37,047 nucleotides of DNA, from assembly GCA_965656715.1 (NCBI GenBank), contig CBFHLR010000030.1, forward strand, positions 1 to 37,047, written 5' to 3'. The notes beneath the pieces were generated by a model that was not told the DNA's origin, did not search any database, and was given only the letters and a program-made list of their open reading frames with translations. The stretch's first letter is position 1; each line of letters begins with the position of its first letter. The DNA comes from Coraliomargarita sp965656715 (lineage in GTDB: Bacteria > Verrucomicrobiota > Verrucomicrobiia > Opitutales > Coraliomargaritaceae). Shown here piece after piece: positions 28,125 through 34,003 of this stretch. The position numbers and the translations under genes were made by a program.

Positions 28125-30257
28125 TTAAAAATCGACTTTCGCGCCGAGTGTATAGGTGCGTGGCATGCGTGGGCCATAGACGTAAGTAACATCGCGGTCG
28201 GCGCCGGTGTCGAAGTCGTCTTGGTATTCGTCGAAGACATTGTTGATGCCCGCGCGCAGAGTGAGCGCAATGTCGTTTTTGAAGACGAAGGTTTTGCTCA
28301 CGCCGATATCGAGCACGAAGAAGTCGTCTGAATCGCGCAGCTCGCCTTCTTCCGCATCGGCATCGGTGAAGCGTTGCACTTCCATTTCGCCGGTCCATTT
28401 CATCGCGGCGTAGAGGTCGACGAAGTCGGGATTGGTGTAGTTGAGTGCAATCAGTCCGGACCAGTCGGGCGTCTTGTTATATTTGTCGGAGAACACGCCA
28501 TTGCCGGCGAACACTTCGACCTCTTCATCGAAGCGGGCGCGGCTGTAGGCGAGGCCTGCGTTCAGGGTCCAGTCCGGGTGCAGTTGCCAAGCCACGTCCC
28601 ACTCGGCGCCGTAGACGGTGGAGCCGTCGGTGTTGTAGCGCTCAAAGATATTGCGGCCGCTGGCATCCGTGGTGCCGGTGTCGCGCGTATCGAAGGAATC
28701 TTCGAGGATGGTGTAGTAGACTTGCAACGAGGTGATGAGCTTGTGCTCGAGTGCTTCGGGCGTGAAGTCGGAGCCGAAGGCCACCGTGTAGGAGCGCTCT
28801 TCTTCGAGGTCGTCGGCGTTGACGATGGTCTGGCGCTCGCCGTTGGCGACGGTGATGTGGAGGTCTTCGTCGAACACGCGTGGCGCGAGGAAGCCGCTGG
28901 ATAGGTTGGCGCGCAGGGTCCATTCGTCGGTCGCGGTGAAGCGTGCGGCGATGCGTGGCGAGAAGATGGGGTCGTCGAGGGTGCTGGCTTTGTCGTAGCG
29001 TAGGCCGGGCACGAGTTCGAGGCGCTGGCTAAGCATCCATTGGTCCTGCACATAGAGGCCGAAGTTGTCGAACTGGTTGTCGTTGATCTCGGTGATGAAG
29101 TCGCCCTGGAAGTTTACGTTGTCCTCTTCGATGTCCTCATCTTCGTATTGCACCCCCCAGGACAGCACGTGCGTGCCAGCCCATGCTTCGCCGAGGTCGT
29201 AGTTGAACTGCGCGTCGAGGTAATAGGTGAAGCTTTCGAGCTCGCCGTAGAAGTTGCGCGGGTCATTTGGATCGCCCGGATCATAAACGGGCGGGAGTGG
29301 ATCGCCGAAGTTGCCGCCGTAGTAGCTGTCTCGCTCGAAATAGACCATCGACGCAGACAGTGCGAAATCGAACTCGGTGCTGACGCGTTGCTCAAGGCGA
29401 ACGGTGGACCAGTGGTAATCGGTATCGAGGGACTCGGCGAGTTGGGCTTCGTATTCCGGCTTGTTGAGCTGGTCGCCCCCACGGCGCTCTTCGCCGATGT
29501 ATTGATAGTTGAAGCGCAGGCGTGTTTGCTCGCTGAAATCATACCAGAGGTAGGTTCCGGCAACGAAGTTCTCGCGCTCGACCAGTTCACTGAAGCCATC
29601 GCCGTCGGCATCGTAGGCATCCTGGTCGGCGTATTGCCCATAGACGCTGAACTTGATCGGGCTGTTTTCGGGCACGACGTAGCCCGAGAACTGCGCAGTG
29701 TAGGCATCGCTGCCGTCGATATCAAAATAGTCGAAAGTGCTGTGCGCGTGCGTGTGAAAAGGCTCTTCAGCGATCAGGTTGATCACGCCGGCAACTGCAC
29801 CTGGGCCATAGAGCGCCGAGCCGCCGCCTTTCACGACCTCAATGCGGTCAACGAAAATCGTGGGCACTTGATCGATGCCATAGACTGCTGCCGCACCGGT
29901 GAAGAGGGGCAGGCCGTCGATGAGGATTTGGTTGTATTTGCCGGGCAGGCCGAGCAATTGAATCTCGGCCGTGCCGCAATTCTGACAGTTGTTCTCGGAG
30001 CGCGCGCCGTTGAGGAGCTCGATGGCTTGGCCGAGATCATACTTCGCCGCCATCTCGAAATCGTCGCCTCCGAGCAGTTCGGTCTTGATGGGCACGTCGG
30101 TGATGAGGCGCTCGGTGCGTGTGGCAGTGGAGACCACGGTGAATTCCTCGAGCTCGTAGAGCGTTTCGCTCGAGTCGGTGGATTCAGAGGCATGGGACAG
30201 GGCCGCGCTTGCAAGGAGCAGGGTCGCCCAGATTTTGGTTCGTTGAGGGTTAGGCAT
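28125..30257 (-). CDS. TonB-dependent outer-membrane receptor with CxxC in plug
   Basis: 710 residues: signal peptide (cleaved near residue 24), TonB box region EEFTVVSTATR (37-47), plug domain (about 45-165) with LLGLPGKYNQILIDGLP, VDRIEVVKGGGSALYGPGAV and INLI, and a 22-strand barrel ending in Phe (YTLGAKVDF). Within the plug, ENNCQNCGTAEIQ places Cys91 and Cys94 in a CxxC. A similar NCQNCG plug motif occurs in a FepA/BtuB-like subfamily I recall from Bacteroidota and some Gammaproteobacteria; the ligand of that subfamily is not known to me. Context (PchR-like regulator, TonB2-type operon) favours a metal chelate such as a ferric siderophore or heme. Confidence 0.92.
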   Translation of the reverse strand: MPNPQRTKIWATLLLASAALSHASESTDSSETLYELEEFTVVSTATRTERLITDVPIKTELLGGDDFEMAAKYDLGQAIELLNGARSENNCQNCGTAEIQLLGLPGKYNQILIDGLPLFTGAAAVYGIDQVPTIFVDRIEVVKGGGSALYGPGAVAGVINLIAEEPFHTHAHSTFDYFDIDGSDAYTAQFSGYVVPENSPIKFSVYGQYADQDAYDADGDGFSELVERENFVAGTYLWYDFSEQTRLRFNYQYIGEERRGGDQLNKPEYEAQLAESLDTDYHWSTVRLEQRVSTEFDFALSASMVYFERDSYYGGNFGDPLPPVYDPGDPNDPRNFYGELESFTYYLDAQFNYDLGEAWAGTHVLSWGVQYEDEDIEEDNVNFQGDFITEINDNQFDNFGLYVQDQWMLSQRLELVPGLRYDKASTLDDPIFSPRIAARFTATDEWTLRANLSSGFLAPRVFDEDLHITVANGERQTIVNADDLEEERSYTVAFGSDFTPEALEHKLITSLQVYYTILEDSFDTRDTGTTDASGRNIFERYNTDGSTVYGAEWDVAWQLHPDWTLNAGLAYSRARFDEEVEVFAGNGVFSDKYNKTPDWSGLIALNYTNPDFVDLYAAMKWTGEMEVQRFTDADAEEGELRDSDDFFVLDIGVSKTFVFKNDIALTLRAGINNVFDEYQDDFDTGADRDVTYVYGPRMPRTYTLGAKVDF

Positions 30258-30275
30258 TGGTAGATTCGAAGTTTT

Positions 30276-30295
30276 AATTTTGAATACTCAAAATT
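30276..30295. promoter_or_regulatory. Palindromic operator candidate at the receptor promoter
   Basis: AATTTTGA-ATAC-TCAAAATT is a perfect 8-bp inverted repeat 19-38 bases upstream of the receptor ATG. The location suits a repressor or activator site over the -10 region or 5' leader. The TTGA...TCAA core resembles the dyad at 31782 with narrower spacing. Confidence 0.5.
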
Positions 30296-30433
30296 GGAGA
30301 TGTGTGGGCCTGTCAACTCTGATTGTGGAGGTCTCCTATCAAATTGAAGTGAAAGATGAGCTGTCGGGCCTACGCGAAAGGACAAGCCAATCCTTTTACA
30401 AATCCAGACTCAGACGTATCAATAATCCGGATA

Positions 30434-30465
30434 CAAAAACACCTGAGCAGGCGAACCCACTCAGG
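30434..30465 (-). terminator. Terminator upstream of the receptor gene
   Basis: In minus-strand RNA, 30465-30442 form a 10-bp stem (two U-G wobbles) closed by a UUCG tetraloop, followed by UGUUUUUG. The wobbles would be mismatches in the opposite RNA, so it acts on minus-strand transcripts. It lies 337 bases after the AraC stop and 184 bases ahead of the receptor start: either the end of the regulator transcript or an attenuator in a long receptor leader. Confidence 0.75.
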
Positions 30466-30567
30466 CGAATTTTTGATTGAACACACTTTGTAAGAATAAC
30501 TGTGATCATTGACCACACCATTAAGCTTACGGTGACTATACTATTAAAAGAGGGTTTCGATTTTCTA

Positions 30568-30588
30568 CCCATTGACGGAGTAAAAATA
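30568..30588 (-). promoter_or_regulatory. 21-base element upstream of the receptor gene (copy 2)
   Basis: CCCATTGACGGAGTAAAAAT plus A; 20 of 21 bases match the copy at 27131-27151. It is 311 bases from the receptor start. The surrounding 544-base gap (30258-30801) contains no gene; it holds the palindrome at 30276, the terminator at 30434, this element, the hairpin at 30626 and the hexamer array at 30708. Confidence 0.4.
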
Positions 30589-30625
30589 ACCGAAAATGAA
30601 AATGTGCGTTTTTTGTTGGATGTTG

Positions 30626-30644
30626 CACAGGCTTCCAGCCTGTG
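30626..30644. repeat. CACAGGCT hairpin
   Basis: CACAGGCT-TCC-AGCCTGTG, a perfect 8-bp stem with a three-base loop, followed by a related GACACCTGTGTTAC segment at 30671. A REP-like element. Confidence 0.6.
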
Positions 30645-30707
30645 TTTCGTTTCGAGGGGATACACCGGCGAGACACCTGTGTTACGGGGTCGAGGTTCGA
30701 AAGGTTT

Positions 30708-30778
30708 CTTAATCTTAATCCTAATCTGATACGATAGAACGGGGGGATTAAGATTAAGAGTAGGATTAGGAGTAAGAG
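30708..30778. repeat. GATTNN hexamer array hairpin (AraC-receptor)
   Basis: The right arm (30746-30778) reads GATTAA GATTAA GAGTAG and on; the left arm (30708-30726) on the other strand reads GATTAG GATTAA GATTAA. The loop contains a run of six G. It lies 24 bases after the AraC stop. Confidence 0.75.
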
Positions 30779-30801
30779 CCGCCTAAAGGCCGGGCCCAGC
30801 C

Positions 30802-31776
30802 TTACCCGAGGCGTTGGACGCACTGGTAGGCCTTTGGCAAGAGGCCGTGGCGATCTTTGAAGGCGCGGGCGAAGTGGCTGGCGTTGGAGTAGCCGACTTC
30901 GTTGGCGACTTGAATCACGCTGAGGCGGTCTTCTTTTAATAGGCTGGCTGCGTGGTCCATCCGCACTTCGCGTAGATAACTGAAGGCGGTTTTGCCATGG
31001 ATGCTCTTAAAGGCGGACTTGAGCTTGTGCTCGTTGATGCCGCCGAGCATACAGAGGTCATCGATCGAAAAGTCACGGCTCGGAGTGGCGTGCATCTGTT
31101 CGGTGATGCTCTCAATGGCGTCGCGGTCGTCGGCGTTGAGGGCGCGTTGCGTGGCGCTCGCGCTACCCTTGGCTTGAATGAGCACCTCGGCCATCCACGA
31201 GAGCACATTGGCTTCGAGTTGTAGGCGGTGGCGGATGCCATCGATCTCCGAGTCGGCGATTTGCTTGGAGGCGTCAAATGCGGCGCCGTTCATTTGTCCA
31301 CTGCTGAATGGAATGGCTTCGCCTTTGGAGGCAAAGGCTTCGAGCGCGCTGTGTGCATTGTCGGGGTCCAACTCCAGAAGAAAGCGGGTGAGCGCGGGGG
31401 AGCAGAGGAAGAGGTCGATGTGTGCGCCCGCTTCACTGGTGCGGTCGAGGCAAAGCTGATCTGCGGAGGCGCGGAACCATTGACCGGGCTCGAGTTTTTC
31501 GACGCCATCGCTGGTGAGCTCGGACTTCGCCCAGCCCTTGCCAATGAAGCCGAGCATCAGACGCGGTTCGCCAAATTGAATCGTGACTGGGATTGGGCTA
31601 TTGATGCACAGATCGATGCGCAGGTAGTCCAAGCCGTCTTTGATAGGCACGCGGCGGCCTTGGAAGCGGCCGTGGTCGTCGCTCCATTCGATTTTTTGAG
31701 CCGGGTGGAAAGGGCAGGCTGGATCCCAGTTGCCTTCGCCTTGGTGGAGCTCAATGCCTGTGGCGTTGCGTTTCAA
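30802..31776 (-). CDS. AraC-family regulator, PchR-like
   Basis: 324 residues. The C-terminal 100 (about 222-324) carry two helix-turn-helix motifs: FSIDDLCMLGGINEHKLKSAF with HGKTAFSYLREVRMDHAASLL, then SVIQVANEVGYSNASHFARAF. The INEHKLK...FSYLRE wording matches the PchR/siderophore-responsive branch of AraC regulators, which sense a ferric siderophore through the N-terminal domain and activate the receptor gene. The frame has no ATG at its 5' end: the likely start is TTG at 31776, and the next Met is about residue 73. A 17-bp dyad begins six bases upstream of that TTG. Direct neighbour and probable activator of the TonB receptor. Confidence 0.87.
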   Translation of the reverse strand: MKRNATGIELHQGEGNWDPACPFHPAQKIEWSDDHGRFQGRRVPIKDGLDYLRIDLCINSPIPVTIQFGEPRLMLGFIGKGWAKSELTSDGVEKLEPGQWFRASADQLCLDRTSEAGAHIDLFLCSPALTRFLLELDPDNAHSALEAFASKGEAIPFSSGQMNGAAFDASKQIADSEIDGIRHRLQLEANVLSWMAEVLIQAKGSASATQRALNADDRDAIESITEQMHATPSRDFSIDDLCMLGGINEHKLKSAFKSIHGKTAFSYLREVRMDHAASLLKEDRLSVIQVANEVGYSNASHFARAFKDRHGLLPKAYQCVQRLG

Positions 31777-31781
31777 TTGAA

Positions 31782-31798
31782 TTGAGACTCAGTATCAA
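31782..31798. promoter_or_regulatory. 17-bp dyad at the AraC gene, Fur-like layout
   Basis: TTGAGACTCAGTATCAA is symmetric as TTGA-N-ACT-N-AGT-N-TCAA (14 of 17 positions paired), the 7-1-7 layout of Fur-family boxes (TGANAATNATTNTCA), though ACT/AGT replaces AAT/ATT. It overlaps the ribosome binding region of the AraC gene, so binding would shut the regulator off. The half-site TTGAGACT also occurs three times between 33805 and 33967. Confidence 0.5.
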
Positions 31799-31876
31799 AA
31801 AGTGCGGTTTGCAAGCCTAATAGTTAAGGCTTGGCGGAGAGAGAGGGCTTGATGAGTGAATCCTACCTTATCGTCA

Positions 31877-31910
31877 GATTAAGATTAGGAGTGAGATTAG
31901 GATTAAGAGG
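31877..31910 (+). repeat. GATTNN hexamer array (single strong arm)
   Basis: Units GATTAA GATTAG GAGTGA, then GATTAG and GATTAA, with GA every six bases. The facing arm upstream (31858-31873) is short and degraded (AATCCTACCTTATC). It lies 55 bases before the start of the four-helix membrane protein gene. Confidence 0.65.
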
Positions 31911-31964
31911 GCTTCGCTGTTTTTGTGGGTTGCGGTGTCGGTGGGTTCGCCTACACAGGAAGCT

Positions 31965-32354
31965 ATGCAAAAACAACAAGCGATCGTTTCTTGGATCATC
32001 TGGTTCGCCATACTGCAGGGGGCTTTCATCATTCACTTTGTGATCGGTGGTGGGTTTCCTTCGGGCGACAATGTCGAGGAGCCGATGGCTGCGTTCTTGT
32101 GGGTCTTGTGTTTTGTGCCCATTGCGATCGCGACGATCATTCGCTGGATTATGATTCCAAAGCTAGAGGAGCCGCAAAAGAAGCTGGTCGCTATGATTGC
32201 CGGCCTGGCCTTGTCCGAGAGTCCGATCTTCTTCTCGCTGTTCCTGATTGGCAGTGACTATCCGCAAAACCAAATCGCCGTGCTGATCGTCGCGGTGCTG
32301 AGCCTGATCCAATTGGCCCCGAGCTATCTGACAGCGGGGTATGAGAAGGGCTGA
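31965..32354 (+). CDS. Small four-helix membrane protein
   Basis: 129 residues from the ATG at 31965, which has AGGA at 31957 as ribosome binding site; longer frames start in repeat DNA. Four hydrophobic helices: about 7-25, 40-60, 73-93 and 101-120. No recognised motif; the family is unknown to me. It stands alone between the AraC promoter region and the DUF3793 gene. Confidence 0.65.
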   Translation: MQKQQAIVSWIIWFAILQGAFIIHFVIGGGFPSGDNVEEPMAAFLWVLCFVPIAIATIIRWIMIPKLEEPQKKLVAMIAGLALSESPIFFSLFLIGSDYPQNQIAVLIVAVLSLIQLAPSYLTAGYEKG

Positions 32355-32429
32355 AAGCTGAAACTTGAAACCTGAAGGACGGACGGTTCTCCCTTTCAGT
32401 CGCTCGTTTCGGGTTCTTTTTACGAGTTT

Positions 32430-32463
32430 CCCCGTTTTGGGTTAAAAATGCTCCGAAACGGGG
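32430..32463. promoter_or_regulatory. Hairpin upstream of the DUF3793 gene
   Basis: CCCCGTTTTGG (32430-32440) pairs with CCGAAACGGGG (32453-32463), one U-G wobble, loop GTTAAAAATGCT. It ends 47 bases before the DUF3793 start. It could be a terminator for the four-helix gene without a T tail, or an operator. Confidence 0.45.
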
Positions 32464-32510
32464 CAGAAATTCGGGGGCCGATTTTGGCAAACTGTGTGCG
32501 AACACTTTTA

Positions 32511-33149
32511 ATGAGCACACTCACACAGTCACGTAGCGATGCAAAATGGGCGCCTTTCCAGGATTGGAAAGCGCACCTCGCTGCGCAACCGGTTGAACAT
32601 CAACGTTTCGATCAGTGGGTGTTTCTCAATGCCTCGAGTGTGCTGCTGAGTGAAAAAACCGGCGAATTGCTGGCGTTGAACCTCGACGAGCTCGACATGT
32701 CGAGCGAGGACGTGGAGCCTGCGCTTGAGCGGCTTGCGGGCCAGTGGGGCTTTCACTATCGCGTGTTGTTGGAAAGCAATGGCATCGTGAAGCTGATCAT
32801 TTTCCAAGAGGAACGCCTGCAGGCGGTGCTCGCCGAAGCGCCGTATTGTGTGATGGGAGCCCAGCTCAACTACAGCTATCCGATGAGTGCCGATGGGTTT
32901 ATCGACGAAGTGAAAGAGCGCTGGTTGACCAGTGGCGTGATTCCGCACGAGATCGGTGTGGCGCTCGGCTACCCGCTCGACGATGTGTTCGGCTACATGG
33001 GCTTGCTGCCGCTCTCCTGCAAAGGTGCCTGTGGTTGGCAGGTCTATGGCTGCATGAAGGAATCACAGCGTCGCAGCTGTGCCTTCAATGACGCGCGTTG
33101 CCAGGCGCTGATCTTCCTCGCTGGCTGCGGTTGCGCTGCGGGGGCTTAA
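32511..33149 (+). CDS. DUF3793 family protein
   Basis: 212 residues from the ATG at 32511. The C-terminal part has GVIPHEIGVALGYPLDDVFGYMG and CGWQVYGCMKESQRRSCAFNDARCQAL, the DUF3793 signature (PHEIG.FLGYP..DV.GF; W.VYG). Eight cysteines lie in the C-terminal 70 residues (SCKGACGW, GCMK, SCAF, RCQ, GCGC), more than I expect for the family. DUF3793 is best known from Clostridia, often near flavodoxins or iron genes; function unknown. Here a 2[4Fe-4S] ferredoxin is its convergent neighbour. I am sure of the family only. Confidence 0.8.
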   Translation: MSTLTQSRSDAKWAPFQDWKAHLAAQPVEHQRFDQWVFLNASSVLLSEKTGELLALNLDELDMSSEDVEPALERLAGQWGFHYRVLLESNGIVKLIIFQEERLQAVLAEAPYCVMGAQLNYSYPMSADGFIDEVKERWLTSGVIPHEIGVALGYPLDDVFGYMGLLPLSCKGACGWQVYGCMKESQRRSCAFNDARCQALIFLAGCGCAAGA

Positions 33150-33166
33150 TTTCTGTGTCAGAGGTA

Positions 33167-33188
33167 GCGCAGCAGCGTCTCGCTGCGC
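33167..33188. terminator. Hairpin after the DUF3793 gene
   Basis: GCGCAGC-AGCGTCTC-GCTGCGC, a 7-bp GC-rich stem 18 bases after the stop, followed by ATTTG. A weak T tail, so termination is only likely. The remainder of the gap to 33440 shows one more stem, TTTTGAG (33309)/CTCAAAA (33325), and no gene. Confidence 0.45.
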
Positions 33189-33440
33189 ATTTGACCTGAA
33201 CACTTCTTAGTATCATGATTGGCTTGAACGTCGTATGGTTCACAACCGCTCCCTTCTTCGCTCTGCGAGCTACGCAAGACAGGTCGCTAGAGGGCCCTTT
33301 GGGCTGAGTTTTGAGAGGGGGCTACTCAAAATGGCCTCTCCAACTGCAGAGTCAGCTCTATAAAGCTCTTCAACTCTAGCGTAGCGGTAGTTCCAAATAT
33401 GCATGGCAGGCATCCGTTCCACGATGGTCTATCGTCTGGC

Positions 33441-33505
33441 TGAAGGGAAATGCTGCGTCATTTCCACATGCACCATTTGCGGCAACGACGGAGCCTTGCC
33501 CTGCA
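33441..33505. repeat. TGGAGGG-family palindromic repeat (diverged)
   Basis: TGAAGGGAAATGCT, a CATTT partner, then GGCAACG-ACGGAG-CCTTGCC and CCCTGCA. Same order of modules as the copy at 21349-21429. Confidence 0.65.
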
Positions 33506-33506
33506 T

Positions 33507-33541
33507 AAAAATGCCGTGCCCCACGTGGGGGGCAACGGCAT
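33507..33541 (-). terminator. Terminator of the ferredoxin gene
   Basis: On the minus strand, ATGCCGTTGCCCC pairs with GGGGCACGGCAT (one bulge), then TTTTTATG. Stem of about 11 bp plus T run, 24 bases after the ferredoxin stop. Confidence 0.8.
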
Positions 33542-33565
33542 GTAAATTTCGTAAATGGCGGGGTG

Positions 33566-33757
33566 CTATTTTTGCACGATCGCATCTACCGGGCATTGTG
33601 GCACGCAGCGAACGGCACCCATATTGGAGCAGCTGTTGCACTCGTCCTCATTGACCACATAGGTCTTTTCGGAGGCGTGTGCGCTGATCGCATTACGTGG
33701 GCAAACCGGGCGGCAAGCGTCGCACATGACGCAGAGATCTGGCTTGATAGTAAACAT
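33566..33757 (-). CDS. 2[4Fe-4S] ferredoxin
   Basis: 63 residues with eight cysteines in two cluster motifs: C9-x2-C12-x2-C15-x3-C19-P and C40-x2-C43-x7-C51-x3-C55-P. The wider spacing in the second motif is of the Alvin-type (Allochromatium vinosum) bacterial ferredoxins rather than clostridial ones. It carries low-potential electrons in the cytoplasm; the partner is unknown. The ATG at 33757 lies 15 bases behind a hairpin with a T run. It is a single-gene unit with its own terminator. Confidence 0.92.
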   Translation of the reverse strand: MFTIKPDLCVMCDACRPVCPRNAISAHASEKTYVVNEDECNSCSNMGAVRCVPQCPVDAIVQK

Positions 33758-33771
33758 AGTAGTGTGTTCTC

Positions 33772-33792
33772 AAAAAGCACCCATCGGGGTGC
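33772..33792 (-). terminator. Hairpin with T run directly upstream of ferredoxin
   Basis: Minus-strand RNA: GCACCC-CGAU-GGGUGC then UUUUUG. It has the full form of a rho-independent terminator but ends only 15 bases before the ferredoxin ATG. It may end the M16 peptidase transcript (212 bases upstream) or act as a leader attenuator of the ferredoxin gene. Confidence 0.7.
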
Positions 33793-33804
33793 ATGCTCTA
33801 CACA

Positions 33805-33967
33805 AGTCTCAATAAGCTCTGAGTGCAAGTCGAAGTCGCATTTATATGTGCCGTAAGTGTCAAATTATTAGTGGTTTATGGCCTACAAGAGTTATTGAGA
33901 CTCATTAGCGCTAAAAAGCGTGAGACTGGGACTCAACAACACAGATACTGAGGTCCAGTCTCAATAA
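33805..33967. promoter_or_regulatory. Three copies of TTATTGAGACT in the ferredoxin-M16 spacer
   Basis: Copies at 33805-33815 (minus), 33892-33902 (plus) and 33957-33967 (minus). GAGACTGG at 33922 also pairs with CCAGTCTC at 33955, making a stem-loop around the last copy. TTGAGACT is the same half-site as in the dyad at 31782. Candidate sites for a common regulator in front of the ferredoxin gene. Confidence 0.4.
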
Positions 33968-34003
33968 TGGGGCGGAGTCATATAATTGGGCCCCCTTATG
34001 GTC

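Noticed and set aside
29040..30263. 407-codon plus-strand frame over the receptor gene
   Set aside because: Mirror of the TonB receptor's codons; low-complexity Val/Glu/Ile composition and no recognisable domain.
33150..33565. Search for a small RNA or tRNA in the 416-base gap
   Set aside because: No cloverleaf or CCA end; only hairpins and a repeat copy are visible.
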